Counted from the first letter of the stretch, positions 55,159 through 64,000 are shown. The stretch: DNA of 64,000 nucleotides from Chitinophaga silvisoli (GCF_003412465.1 NZ_QTJV01000001.1:1178001-1242000), one strand, 5' to 3'. Translations and numbers: made by a program. Notes: generated by a model not told the origin, from the sequence alone.

Positions 55159-56207
55159 ATGTTCCAGTTTATTTTTAACGATACGCTAAAGAATTGTTCC
55201 TCGTCCTGCAACATGAAACTGCAACGGTGTCCATATGTGAGGCTGAGTTGCTGGCTTATATTCTGAAGGCCCACTCCATTAGACAACTCTTTAATACCTT
55301 TTCCTTTTTTATTCCTGATGTAAAATGAGAATTCGTTTACATGAGTATACACTTTTATCTGCATAGGATGAGCGGCGTTGTGCAGATCGCCATGTTTAAA
55401 AGCATTTTCCACCAGGGTAATCAGCACCAGCGGAATTATCCTGATAGACTGGTCATCGATCTGTTCTTCATAATGAATATACAACTGCCGGTTATGGCGG
55501 CGCTGGTTAATTTCAATAACATTTTTCGCATGCTCTAACTCATCCATAATACTTACCTGCCCGTCCATTGCATCGCTTTTACCTAATGCATACCTCATAA
55601 TATTCGCGAGTATCAGTATCGAATCGGCAGTTTCCTTATCCAGTTTAATAACTTTTCCATAAATGAAACTTAACGAATTAAATAGAAAATGAGGATTGAT
55701 CTGGTGTTTTAATGCACTGAGTTCTGCTTCTGTTCTTTGTTTTTCCAGCATGATTCGTTCTTTGCCTTTTCTTATCCATTCCACATACAGCGCTATTGAA
55801 AAACTTGTTATAATGTTAAATATATATACTATCAGCAATAGCCAGCTCATTGTGTTCAGCGATAAGGATGTTTTGGTAGAAACAACATTATTGTCCCGCT
55901 GAATTAAAAAGTAACCATAGTTCAATATAAATTTGATGAGAAAAAGCAGCATTGTGATCATTAGTAAGTAGCGGTACTTACGCTCCTTATGCATGGCGGG
56001 AATGATCACTTCAAATATCAATATGTAATGAGTAATAACAGATTCTACTAAAAAAAGCAATATATTCCACGGACTGGTAAATTCTTTAGTGGTCCGACCG
56101 GGATCAACTACATACCAAAGGAAGAAGAAAGTGCTATATAAGAATAAGGAAAATAATGCCAGTAAAAGCAATCGCCTGTAATTTACTTTTACAAAGGTAG
56201 TCAACAT
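55155..56207 (-). CDS. Sensor histidine kinase (LytS/YpdA-like)
   Basis: 350 residues from ATG at 56207 (MLTTFVKVNYRRLLLLA); the upstream in-frame start at 56294 would overlap the lipoprotein gene. Four transmembrane helices (about 10-32, 45-66, 82-105, 120-142) precede a His_kinase domain with the phosphoacceptor His in QINPHFLFNSL and a HATPase region (IIPLVLITLVENAFKHG, GVGLQNISQQL). No extracellular sensor domain is visible, so it may sense through its membrane part. It partners the LytTR regulator. Confidence 0.88.
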   Translation of the reverse strand: MLTTFVKVNYRRLLLLALFSLFLYSTFFFLWYVVDPGRTTKEFTSPWNILLFLVESVITHYILIFEVIIPAMHKERKYRYLLMITMLLFLIKFILNYGYFLIQRDNNVVSTKTSLSLNTMSWLLLIVYIFNIITSFSIALYVEWIRKGKERIMLEKQRTEAELSALKHQINPHFLFNSLSFIYGKVIKLDKETADSILILANIMRYALGKSDAMDGQVSIMDELEHAKNVIEINQRRHNRQLYIHYEEQIDDQSIRIIPLVLITLVENAFKHGDLHNAAHPMQIKVYTHVNEFSFYIRNKKGKGIKELSNGVGLQNISQQLSLTYGHRCSFMLQDEEQFFSVSLKINWNI

Positions 56208-56265
56208 CTGTGAAGGATTTATAAAGGAGGATTGCGCAAGTAAGCTTACGCAATCCTTTATAGGT

Positions 56266-56676
56266 TTACTGAATGTACTTAATAAAGGTTGCAATTATTT
56301 TTGTTTCTTTAATATCCCTCGTTTGAGAGGATGAATTGGCGATAACCTTATCTTTCTTCGTTTTACTTGCAATGGCTGTGCCATTTTGTTGGGTAACGAC
56401 CACATCTTCTGTGAGTGTCATAATTACGCCATCAGCTCCTTTGGATTTACCCATCTCGATCACTTTTTGCTGAGTGGATTCTATTGAACCAAATCCCTTA
56501 TCTAGGGTGGTAGATCCCATGGTGGTATATTGCTTCCTGATGTCAGCCTTGTCGAGATATACGTCAACATTTGAAGTTGGTGGATAAGTGTTCCCAAAAT
56601 AAGATGGCTTGGCACATGCAGTCATGAAAGCAATAAGCAGTATTCCAAATAACCGGATGAATGTTTCTTTTTTCAT
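56266..56676 (-). CDS. Putative lipoprotein
   Basis: 136 residues from ATG at 56676 (MKKETFIRLFGILLIAFMTAC), a lipoprotein signal with the lipidated Cys in TACAKPSYFG. The mature part contains QQKVIEMGKSKGADGVIMTL, a repeat-free alpha/beta pattern like YbjQ/heavy-metal-binding proteins. It lies 59 bases upstream of the kinase gene on the same strand and may belong to its operon. Confidence 0.65.
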   Translation of the reverse strand: MKKETFIRLFGILLIAFMTACAKPSYFGNTYPPTSNVDVYLDKADIRKQYTTMGSTTLDKGFGSIESTQQKVIEMGKSKGADGVIMTLTEDVVVTQQNGTAIASKTKKDKVIANSSSQTRDIKETKIIATFIKYIQ

Positions 56677-57071
56677 TTTAGAAGTTTTTAAATTTACCAA
56701 TTGCTGATTTCGCTATGTTGGTGCGAAATCATGAGCAAATTTATCCTGACACACTAACGGCTAAAACTTTCTTATTTGAAATAGCATTTGCTGTATGTAA
56801 ACATGGGCAATTTTGCCATTCAACTATAAATTTCAAAATTATTCTGGTCTGTTCAAATTAGGATTATTTAAGAAAATACAACATCCCTTGTGATAGGACG
56901 ACGAATGGAATTATTGCAACTATCGTTATAATTGGATAAGTTTGTTGGAGTTCATTGATATTTAGCGAGGACATCTTGCATCCTTATGAGGAATGTAGTC
57001 CGGTCGGATTTGTAATTGGTATGAAGCCTTTATCTGTTATTTATGCATCGCGCGAATAGAGACAAAGAGTA
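56677..57071. other. Non-coding region before the ISL3 remnant
   Basis: No gene recognised; marks the start of a decayed accessory region. Confidence 0.4.
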
Positions 57072-57395
57072 GTGCTATTGTTTACAGGATATTCTGCCAT
57101 CCATAAAAGTATCAACTATCATTATGCTTATGAGAAGTATTTCGCCATTGTGCGAGTAAGGAGGAGGCTTTCAAAAGGCTGGCATTATGGTATAATGGTG
57201 ACGAAGAAGCAGGCCTGCCGTTGTTTTAAGCCGGTGGCAGCACTATCCGGCATTATTGCCTGGCATTCTCAACTTGTTTGGCAACAACGCTAATAATACA
57301 GCCGAAGAGTCCTTTAATGCGAAGATCGAAGTGTTAAAAATGACAGCGGGAGGAATGCAGAGTTCTTTCTGTTCAGGTTATTTAAAATTTATGTT
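57072..57395 (+). pseudogene. Degenerate ISL3-type transposase C-terminus, copy 1
   Basis: Fragments in several frames line up with copy 2 at 58949, including EEAGLP, AEESFNAKIEVL and a degraded final helix. Frameshifts and substitutions remove any chance of function. Confidence 0.6.
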
Positions 57396-57475
57396 TGGCA
57401 CAAATTGCCATATTTAAATATAGGAAGAGTTGATAAAATGTTGGTTAACAATACAATGATTTTTATACAAAAAAA

Positions 57476-57510
57476 GAGGGTGCTTCATTTATTATGAAAC
57501 AACCTCCTCC
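57476..57510 (-). terminator. Terminator hairpin of the 173-residue lipoprotein gene
   Basis: On the minus strand a GAGG...CCTC stem with a TTCAT/ATGAA inner stem is followed by TTTTTTT, about 20 bases after the stop at 57529. Confidence 0.6.
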
Positions 57511-57528
57511 CATTATAAAAAGATTGAG

Positions 57529-58050
57529 TTACCATATGCTCATACCCGTTGTATCATTATCATAAAAATCACGATCAGTAGTAACTCTGTAAATGACAGC
57601 CGCTAAATGAGGATCCTCCGTTTTACGGAACATCGCATAGCGCCATGTATTGGATTTTGTAACCAGCAGACCAGCGTTCTTTTCAACAATGTATGTAGAC
57701 TCTCCATCTGTTAAGCCTTTGTTCATAATGAGCTTGCTCACCTTATACCAGGTACCATTTTCCTCATATGCATTCTCTTTTTCCACATACATGGTGCCGC
57801 TATCAAAACTGTTTTTGTATAGCCATTTTTGCTGTACTGAGTCATATAACAGCGTAAAAGACTCCCTGGTACTGGTACAGCTATACAGCATATTTTCCCG
57901 GTGAAGGCCGAACTTCAACACTGTCACTGAATCTTTATATGTCCAGAAAAATGAGACAGAATCTACCTTCATTTTTGGATCTGATTTTACATTGGTCCTT
58001 TCCATACAAGCGGCTAAGGAAACCATTAAGAGAATTAATAATAACTTCAT
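57529..58050 (-). CDS. Putative lipoprotein, unknown function
   Basis: 173 residues with a lipoprotein signal (MKLLLILLMVSLAACMERT). The mature part is beta-rich (WTYKDSVTVLKFGLHREN, ESTYIVEKNAGLLVTKSN). I do not recognise the family. It lies between two ISL3 remnants and has its own terminator. Confidence 0.6.
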   Translation of the reverse strand: MKLLLILLMVSLAACMERTNVKSDPKMKVDSVSFFWTYKDSVTVLKFGLHRENMLYSCTSTRESFTLLYDSVQQKWLYKNSFDSGTMYVEKENAYEENGTWYKVSKLIMNKGLTDGESTYIVEKNAGLLVTKSNTWRYAMFRKTEDPHLAAVIYRVTTDRDFYDNDTTGMSIW

Positions 58051-58354
58051 GCTTTTAATTTATGAAATCCTGAATTTTATATTAATAAATTGTAGAATAG
58101 TTTCATTTTTATGAAGGGAATTTTTAATTCGATCCTGGGGGTCCGGCAGCCAGTGCTTTGTATGAGCGGGATCATTTTAGAAATCAAAACCTTCCTTGCA
58201 CCATTCCAATTTCTTTATTTTTCATCAAACCCAAATGCTGGTAAGGTGCCTTATCCATTTTCCCTTTTGCCGCAAGAGCCTCCGGTCAAATCTTACATGC
58301 TGCGTCTCATATAATATTGCCTCTGCATTCTCAAATCCAACATTTGTTCCATTA
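58051..58354. other. Non-coding region
   Basis: Short frames only; no recognised gene. Confidence 0.4.
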
Positions 58355-58672
58355 TCATTCATTCTTCAAAAAGCTGAGACTTGACTTAGGATCCACTCGC
58401 CCCTGAGCCAGATGCTGAACACCATTATATGTTACCTCATCCTTCATCTCTTTCTTTTTTCCAGTCGTTTTATCACCCAGGTATGCTTTCGTATTCCTAC
58501 TTCTATACCTGAGATCTAATGCTGTAAAAGTTACATTGATCCTTGCAAACTTTTCTTCAGCTCCAGATAATTTCTTAAATGCCTGCCCTTGCATAGAAAC
58601 GGCCCAGATCTTATAGGCGGCTTCCCCCCAGAACTTACTCTTCAGGATATCCGCAGCAAAATAGTATCTCAT
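58355..58672 (-). CDS. Small hypothetical protein, possible fragment
   Basis: 105 residues (MRYYFAADILKSKFWGEA). No family recognised, and no signal peptide. It starts 25 bases after the stop of an upstream fragment in the same frame (58700-58893), so both may come from one decayed operon. Confidence 0.4.
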   Translation of the reverse strand: MRYYFAADILKSKFWGEAAYKIWAVSMQGQAFKKLSGAEEKFARINVTFTALDLRYRSRNTKAYLGDKTTGKKKEMKDEVTYNGVQHLAQGRVDPKSSLSFLKNE

Positions 58673-58699
58673 TTCGTATCGGCATACCTTATAGGATTA

Positions 58700-58893
58700 T
58701 TATCCATTGCCGGATAAGGGCTGATCATATCTGAAGGTTTGGGGGCTACCTGCCGTATCAATCACCGCTGGCAGGTTTGGGAGGAAGAAAATATTGCGAT
58801 AGGTCAGGCCAAACGACAAGGGTGTGCTTATCAAGCTGATATTTTGCACAGTGGAGATAGTGCTAAACAACTCCTGGTACGAAACCGTTACTT
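58700..58893 (-). pseudogene. C-terminal gene fragment without start
   Basis: About 63 codons read VSYQELFSTISTVQNISL, FGLTYRNIFFLPNLPAVI and FRYDQPLSGNG before TAATAA. A stop lies just upstream, so only the end of a protein remains, probably cut by the neighbouring ISL3 element. Confidence 0.45.
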
Positions 58894-58948
58894 GTTATTT
58901 AAGTACCCTGGAGCATAGACATGTGAACAGAGATAAAGAGAAGAACTG

Positions 58949-59258
58949 TTGTTTGCCAGATGTACCATCATTCATAATGGGTATCAGATATCATTACGTT
59001 TAGGAGAAGTTTTCCGTCATTCTACGAGTAAAGAACATGCCTACAACGATGTGGAGGAGGCAGGCCTGCCTTCATTTAAAACCCTTACCAGAACTATCCA
59101 GCATCATTATCTGGGCATTCTCAACTTTTTAAACAACAGAGCTACCAATGCAGCCGCTGAGTCTGTTTAATGCGAAGATCAAAGCGTTTAGAAATGCGAT
59201 GAGAGGGGTAAGAGACGTAGAATTCTTTCTGTTCAGGTTATCTAAAATCTATGCTTAA
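58949..59258 (+). pseudogene. ISL3-type transposase C-terminus, copy 2, frameshifted
   Basis: Frame one gives LRLGEVFRHSTSKEHAYNDV and IQHHYLGILNFLNNRATNAA; after an extra base it continues ESFNAKIKAFRNAMRGVRDV and FFLFRLSKIYA to TAA at 59258. This is the standard end of Bacteroidota ISL3 (ISAon1-like) transposases. The rest of the gene is missing. Confidence 0.75.
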
Positions 59259-59601
59259 CGAACAAATCCCCCAGAGATTCAACTTGATACCTATGATTGA
59301 CCCGCGACATGAAAATGACAAGCGTAAAAAGAGAAAGGTTGATAACCTTTTGATTATCAACCTTTCCAAGTGCCCAGTAGCGGTAAATTCTCGAACCAAT
59401 TGATGTTGATTATTAATAAGCTGTATGAATAAGGCCATTGAAAATCTTGAAGAGTATCTGATACTAATCTTACATGAAATAAAAGCTACATGCTTCGGTA
59501 AATAAAGTTAAACAATTTCTTTCCCATGATGTTTTACTGTTTGCAGAGGGCATGCTTGCCTCAGAAATATTATATTTTCGATCACAAACGAACTAAACCT
59601 A
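59259..59601. other. Non-coding region with hairpin and possible IS end
   Basis: ATCCCCCAGAGATTC at about 59266 resembles the right end of ISL3 elements. A 13-base perfect hairpin lies at 59333-59366. No gene recognised. Confidence 0.45.
59333..59366. repeat. Perfect 13-base inverted repeat
   Basis: GAAAGGTTGATAA (59333-59345) and its exact complement (59354-59366) flank an 8-base loop, 75 bases after the transposase remnant. May be a terminator of the former element. Confidence 0.6.
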
Positions 59602-60405
59602 ATGAAACCAGATTGCCTATTCCTACTGCTGTTCCTTTTGCCTGCGCTTTTTATTTTTTTCTGGATTGCCGGCATTTTCAGAAAAAGAGACACTAATAAT
59701 AACCAGGTGTTGCCTATTAAAGAAATAAAAACAGAGACCGAATATTTTGATCTTTTCAAGGAAAGCAAACTAGAGGATATCTTAAAGGAAGTTTACAATG
59801 CCAGACGCTTCGAAATTGATATGTACTGGAAAAGAACCAATTACTACTGGACGATGTTGGTTGCTGTATTTGCTGGATATTTTGTAGCCTTTTCCAATTT
59901 GAATAGCTCGAATGAACAGGGCTTGAAGGTCGTTTTCTTTTTAAACTGCTTTGGGATCATTTTTTCGACAAGTTGGTACTTGGTAAACCGTGGTAGTAAA
60001 TACTGGCAAATGAACTGGGAAAAGCACGCTGAAATACTTGAAGGAAAAGTATATGGTCATCTATATAAAACTAATGTCAGTCAGGGATATTATTTTAAAT
60101 TCAAAAAATTTACGAACTTGACATCACCTTATCCTTATAGTGTAACAAAAATTAATCAGGTGCTTAACTTCTTTGTAATCATTATGTGGTTATCATTGCT
60201 CTATTATACCGCAACCAATTATTTAGTTATTGGCGTTGAAAGTTTTGGTTCCTTCTATTCTATAGTCGGATACGTAACTATTCTTGCTGTTGCTGCCCTT
60301 GTCCTGTTAACTTTAACAGGAAAGGAAAGTATATTCTCAAAATCACAAGACGAGACCCACCTTTTATTTACGCGTAGAGGAATCACTAAAGATTCCTCAG
60401 TATAG
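59602..60405 (+). CDS. RipA-like membrane protein
   Basis: 267 residues. An N-terminal helix (LFLLLFLLPALFIFFWIAGI) is followed by a soluble stretch and four further hydrophobic segments. Residues about 68-150 (MYWKRTNYYWTMLVAVFAGY and TSWYLVNRGSKYWQMNWEKH) match what I recall of the RipA family of octameric membrane proteins, first named in Francisella. The function of the family is not known. It is a single intact gene within the decayed region. Confidence 0.6.
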   Translation: MKPDCLFLLLFLLPALFIFFWIAGIFRKRDTNNNQVLPIKEIKTETEYFDLFKESKLEDILKEVYNARRFEIDMYWKRTNYYWTMLVAVFAGYFVAFSNLNSSNEQGLKVVFFLNCFGIIFSTSWYLVNRGSKYWQMNWEKHAEILEGKVYGHLYKTNVSQGYYFKFKKFTNLTSPYPYSVTKINQVLNFFVIIMWLSLLYYTATNYLVIGVESFGSFYSIVGYVTILAVAALVLLTLTGKESIFSKSQDETHLLFTRRGITKDSSV

Positions 60406-60514
60406 GTGAACTTACAGATATAAAAACAAATTTAACATCAGGCATGAGATATTTGTATACTTGGCATTTTTATTACTTATAAATATACCCATATAAGCTC
60501 AGCACGAGTGTATA

Positions 60515-60691
60515 CCAAAGAATTTAAAACAAGCAATACACTTCCTAGACAAGGACTGTCCTGAAAGTTTAAAACCGACCATTAAAGAAACGGCATTTAA
60601 AGATCTTAAGAAATTGATTTATCCCTGGGGTGGAACTTATAAAACAATAATAAAGCTTATAAAAAGTCTCAGTAGGTATATGAAAAACTGA
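60515..60691 (+). pseudogene. DUF6794-like gene fragment
   Basis: 59 codons read PKNLKQAIHFLDKDCPESLK, AFKDLKKLIYPWGG and TYKTIIKLIKSLSRYMKN before a stop. The pattern resembles DUF6794 (from memory). No start codon or flanking gene supports it, so it looks like a remnant. Confidence 0.45.
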
Positions 60692-61213
60692 AAATCAACA
60701 CGATTATCCTCAAACCCGAGACGTTTGTAGAATATCACAAGCAATACTTACAGATTGATAGCTTGGAGAAACATCTTCCTCTATTTCATTATCTCTTGAC
60801 TTCGGATTACTACGAAGAAAATGTCGATGAAGGAAGAATTTATCAAACCTTTTACCTTCCCTATTTTATATTTGATTATTTTAATAAAATAAATATAATG
60901 GTTGCGGCGGATAAAAGTTATATAGTTGTAATGTTATCCCGTAGTAAGCCTACCAATAACGGTCGTATCCTGTATATAGAAATTCAAATACTGCATCAAA
61001 AAATTAATCAATTGTTTGGAAGATATTGACGATCTGGGTTTATTTAATAGGTCAGAAATTGAAGAAGGCAGTTGGAAAGGTCGCAAATGGCAGCATCGGG
61101 GTTACGAGTATTCGCTCAAAATAACTAATGGCTATACAGTTATACATGGATTTAAGCTCATTAATAGCATCAAAATAATTATTGGCCCATGGAGCCTACT
61201 TATGCTGACATAA
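60676..61213 (+). pseudogene. Frameshifted gene of unknown function
   Basis: The frame ILKPETFVEYHKQYLQIDSL to QILHQKINQL stops at 61027, but the other frame continues without a break as EDIDDLGLFNRSEIEEGSW and KWQHRGYEYSLKITNGYTV to 61213. One frameshift near 61016 would join them into a protein of about 175 residues. Unknown family; the gene appears broken unless the assembly has an error. Confidence 0.5.
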
Positions 61214-61631
61214 CCGACCTTCAAAATCGGGTACAGGGCAGGACCGATTCTACAGCAGTAATCACTGGCATCTTCGTATATCTGCTGGCCGGAATTCCTG
61301 GGCCGGTTCCGGGAAATTAGGGTTCTTACAGAGTTCAATGGAATCACCTGTAGCCACTCGATACTCATCTGATCCATATGAAATGTTTACTATTAGTGAT
61401 TCAATAAATACGATCTGCTGCCGAAACAGTTATCTATCCACATTTCATCGCTTCTGTCGTTGCTGATTGGTCCGATGTTTAAAAGTTGCAGATCTTATGG
61501 TCAACAAAAGCTATCTAAAATTGTCTTATCTATTTGGAATACTCACTTCGAGTTAATGCAATTTTGAGAAAACATGAGATTGAGCTAATTTGTTGCAGCA
61601 GTAAATTATCCAGTAAACTACTAAGGAGAAT
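61214..61631. other. Non-coding region
   Basis: No gene recognised; a ribosome binding site (AAGGAG at about 61622) belongs to the next gene. Confidence 0.4.
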
Positions 61632-63164
61632 ATGATAAAAGGATCAGTTAGAACTTTTGACTTCAGGTTTGGAGACGATTTCGTAAGTTTTTTAGAACTA
61701 GTCGGTAGAGCCTCGGTCACGCTGGAGGCCTTGGTGGCAAAAGTTGATGGTGAGGATGTGACTTCGGAGGTCATACGGTTTAACTACCAGGATAGCGTTA
61801 CCAAATATAAACAGCGCCTCCAGAATACTATGTACAAAGCGATCCAGTCCTTAGAAGGGATGGTCGACGAAGTATACTTGAAGCTGGAAAAACTAAGATT
61901 CTTGGCGCATTTTTTAGTGGAGATTGAAGCTTGCCAACGACAACTAATCACGCAATCGACTGGACTCTATTGTCATAAGCAATTCTCATTTTCTAACATT
62001 TCGGAAGGAGATGAGCTGAATAAAATAATCAAAACAGAACAGGATTTTCAGGAGCATTTCTACTGGATGGATCATTATCTGGTGAAAATGTATGCATTCT
62101 TGTTACTCTTAAAGGAAGGTATCGAATCGACCAATCAGGCAGACTTTAGAGTGCCCCCCACAATGAAACCTGATCCTGACGAATCTTCGCAGGACAAGCC
62201 ATTTGAATACTTCGATTATCTTTTTTTTCGCAATGGGATTACTAAGCTAAGGCAAGCCTTCATGCCTTCCGCAGACGACTACTTCCACGTAACCGAACTT
62301 GCCTGGGACAAAGAGACCGAGACGACTATATATTGGGAGCAAGATTCCGAAACTGGAGATTGGACACAACATAAATCCAGGTTTGGTGACAAACTTTTTT
62401 CTGTGATGTACTCCCAATATCAGCAAAGCCGATCGTTGATTGATGATCGTATAAGTGTATGCCTTAACCATTCGGAGGCGGAATTTTACGTAAATAGGTG
62501 TCTGGAACATCTAAAATATTTCCTAAAAAAAATACCCCAGCATAAAGACTATGAGAAGTATGACTTCCTGGAGAGATTCGCTCGTAGTATGATAAAATAT
62601 CTGTTGGAGAGATATAATGTCTTTTGTGGTAAGCCTGACGAAATTATTGAAGCCGTTTTGAAAGACAGCCCACTTCTACCGGCCGCCGACACTCCGTTTG
62701 TGCAAGCACTACCATTGCCTAATATACAAGTATTCCAAGTAGTAGGAATTCCCTTGGAACGGTTTGTAGCAATCTTCTCCTCGCATTTGAAAGGTATATG
62801 CATCTCTCAGGAAACCTCCTTGGAGATCTTAGCCAGTGCGTTCAGCGGAAAGAGCTGCGAAACACCCCTGAGAATTAGATGGACTTGTACAGCACGTAGT
62901 AAGACAGTGAATAAGCAACCGCTTTTTTATCTATTCAAACAATTGTGCGACAAGGGACTGATCGACCCTCAGAATTTGCAGTCTGATTTCCTGAAGCGAC
63001 TGCATTTTGTTTTTGTCGATGCGGATGATCGCCCACTTAATAATCTGCCAGTGAGTTACTCGACGACCACGAAACATCGAAAAACGGAGGACCAGTATCG
63101 CATCGCCATCGACAAAATGATTATTTCGATGTTGGCGGTGAAATCGGGTAAAACTGATGCTTAA
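61632..63164 (+). CDS. Large hypothetical protein, possible RteC-like C-terminus
   Basis: 510 residues, soluble, with a good AAGGAG site 5 bases before ATG. The middle (FQEHFYWMDHYLVKMYAFLL, FRNGITKLRQAFMPSADDYF) and end (PLFYLFKQLCDKGLIDPQNL, KHRKTEDQYRIAIDKMI) loosely recall RteC, a regulator of CTnDOT-type conjugative transposons, but the match is weak. The adjoining repeats and antirepressor-like gene point to a mobile element context. It may be a regulator of excision; this is inference. Confidence 0.55.
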   Translation: MIKGSVRTFDFRFGDDFVSFLELVGRASVTLEALVAKVDGEDVTSEVIRFNYQDSVTKYKQRLQNTMYKAIQSLEGMVDEVYLKLEKLRFLAHFLVEIEACQRQLITQSTGLYCHKQFSFSNISEGDELNKIIKTEQDFQEHFYWMDHYLVKMYAFLLLLKEGIESTNQADFRVPPTMKPDPDESSQDKPFEYFDYLFFRNGITKLRQAFMPSADDYFHVTELAWDKETETTIYWEQDSETGDWTQHKSRFGDKLFSVMYSQYQQSRSLIDDRISVCLNHSEAEFYVNRCLEHLKYFLKKIPQHKDYEKYDFLERFARSMIKYLLERYNVFCGKPDEIIEAVLKDSPLLPAADTPFVQALPLPNIQVFQVVGIPLERFVAIFSSHLKGICISQETSLEILASAFSGKSCETPLRIRWTCTARSKTVNKQPLFYLFKQLCDKGLIDPQNLQSDFLKRLHFVFVDADDRPLNNLPVSYSTTTKHRKTEDQYRIAIDKMIISMLAVKSGKTDA

Positions 63165-63275
63165 CCTTAATCAAAAGCTTAACTTTTGATGCGTTAAGCT
63201 ATTTTGTTTTAAAGCGTAGTTTGTTGAAAATTAATATAGTGTATTAGGTTAGGCCGTTAAGCTATGTTGTTAAGC
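63160..63275. repeat. Cluster of five GTTAAGC heptamers
   Basis: Inverted copies (GCTTAAC) at 63160-63166 and 63178-63184; direct copies at 63193, 63256 and 63269, two of them extended to GTTAAGCTATTTT or GTTAAGCTATTT. They lie between the RteC-like gene and the antirepressor-like gene, where an operator or iteron array could be. Confidence 0.55.
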
Positions 63276-63373
63276 TATTTTTGTTGATTCATGTTTTGAC
63301 CATATTGCAGTGGAGTCGGAAGCCGGTCAGTACATATTGTACTGGATCGTCTGATGGCATAAAACGACTAAAT

Positions 63374-63673
63374 ATGATAAGAAATGAGAAGCTCCAAGAA
63401 GGAGCATGGTTTACGATGGCTCAGACCGCGAAAAAAATTGGAAAAACGGGTAGAAACAAGCTTTACAAACTGCTAAGGGAGAAAGGTATAATTATGAAAA
63501 ATAACGAGCCCTATCAATGCTACTGTGACACTGGGTATTTCAAGATGCAGTTTACTCCTAAATACAACAAAAGAGGGTTATTCATTACAGCATTTCCCTC
63601 CGTCTTGGTGTCAGAGGCGGGAGTTGAATTTATTGAGGCCCTTTTAAAGGAAATGGAGCCTGACAACGTTTAA
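63374..63673 (+). CDS. Phage antirepressor KilAC-like protein
   Basis: 99 residues from ATG at 63374 (MIRNEKLQEGAWFTMAQTAK); an upstream in-frame start at 63281 adds 31 unlikely residues. FTMAQTAKKIGKTGRNKLYK and LLREKGIIMKNNEPYQC are the DNA-binding pattern of KilAC/ANT domains, which switch phage and mobile-element genes. It usually lies at the C-terminus of a longer protein, so this is a stand-alone domain. Confidence 0.7.
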   Translation: MIRNEKLQEGAWFTMAQTAKKIGKTGRNKLYKLLREKGIIMKNNEPYQCYCDTGYFKMQFTPKYNKRGLFITAFPSVLVSEAGVEFIEALLKEMEPDNV

Positions 63674-63696
63674 AGATCCAATGAGTGAAAAATAAG

Positions 63697-63730
63697 GGCC
63701 ATACGCCTAGGCGCCGGGACAGATGGCCTT
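63697..63730 (+). terminator. Candidate terminator after the KilAC-like gene
   Basis: GGCCAT (63697-63702) and ATGGCC (63723-63728) bracket an inner CCTAGG palindrome and are followed by TTTCCTTTC. Confidence 0.4.
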
Positions 63731-63813
63731 TCCTTTCATTTCTTAATTACACTAAAAGGAGATTTTGGCAATGAAAGTTAAATTGGATTTGCAACAAGAA
63801 AATAGACATTTAG

Positions 63814-63999
63814 TCAAGCAGCTTGTTTGATGAAAGAATTTCCAAATTGCTCAGGTGCCATATATTCCAGCCGGGAATGTATTCTCCTGCAATTATACCA
63901 AATTTCTATAAACTCAAATATCTCTCTTCTGGTGACTTCAAATGAATCGTAAATTATATTAAATCCTGTTTCTGACTTGAGAATCTTGAACAAGTTTTC
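63814..63999 (-). mobile_element. IS3 family transposase, C-terminal end (continues past window)
   Basis: On the minus strand 61 codons read ENLFKILKSETGFNIIYDSF, EVTRREIFEFIEIWYNCRRI and HSRLEYMAPEQFGNSF before TGA. The first Glu corresponds to the final acidic residue of the IS3 DDE motif, so the visible part is the end of orfB. The rest lies outside the window. Confidence 0.85.
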
Positions 64000-64000
64000 A

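Overview
The window looks like chromosome from a Bacteroidota bacterium, most likely Chitinophagaceae (Chitinophaga-like). The evidence is an ECF sigma/FecR pair with an STN-domain partner, a GH92 mannosidase, YiaAB, LytTR regulators, a fused ResB-CcsA cytochrome c maturase, MacB-type permeases, and upstream boxes matching the Bacteroidota promoter (TTTG, 19 bases, TAnnTTTG). No tRNA, rRNA or CRISPR array was seen. All family assignments come from reading motifs; no database search was run.

Layout. 1-3.5 kb: the end of an iron-sulfur/molybdenum redox operon (molybdopterin oxidoreductase, four-cluster ferredoxin, Rieske protein, small membrane protein). 3.5-5.2 kb: an ABC-type AAA ATPase with a small overlapping partner, a defence-like pair. 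5.3-11.3 kb: YwqK-like repeat protein, NAD(P)-binding protein, a histidine-kinase remnant, a TIR-domain protein and several unknowns. 11.6-28.1 kb: mostly single-gene units, including a LytTR membrane regulator, acyltransferase, secreted adenosine deaminase, GH92 mannosidase, DNA alkylation repair protein, YiaAB protein, alpha/beta hydrolase, AraC regulator and AXE1-like esterase. 28.3-30.6 kb: a cold-adaptation group (desaturase, cold-shock-domain protein, RRM protein), the last two with long non-coding leaders. 31.1-34.6 kb: ECF sigma/FecR facing a gene for an STN plus LA_2272-repeat protein. 34.8-38.2 kb: AraC regulator divergent from an FAD monooxygenase, followed by a GlxA-type regulator.

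38.3-48.6 kb is a coherent respiratory block: cbb3-type oxidase subunit I with a large N-terminal extension, a CcoO-cytochrome c fusion, two small membrane proteins, an MbnP-like/MbnH-like pair, the fused ResB-CcsA maturase and an NTF2-like secreted protein. The genes fit together as haem-copper oxidase, haem attachment and possible periplasmic copper handling. 48.9-50.7 kb holds three tandem phage-tail-collar proteins. 51.5-56.7 kb holds a MacB/FtsX permease and a LytTR two-component system with a lipoprotein gene upstream.

56.7-64 kb is an accessory, decaying region: two degenerate ISL3-type transposase remnants in the same orientation, gene fragments, a RipA-like membrane protein, a frameshifted unknown gene with a DUF6794-like fragment, a large protein with a possible RteC-like C-terminus, GTTAAGC repeats, a KilAC/antirepressor-like protein and the end of an IS3 transposase. 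The best candidates for something undescribed are the ATPase/small-protein pair, the sigma/FecR/LA_2272 signalling unit, the MbnP/MbnH genes beside the unusual cbb3 oxidase, and the triple collar-protein operon.
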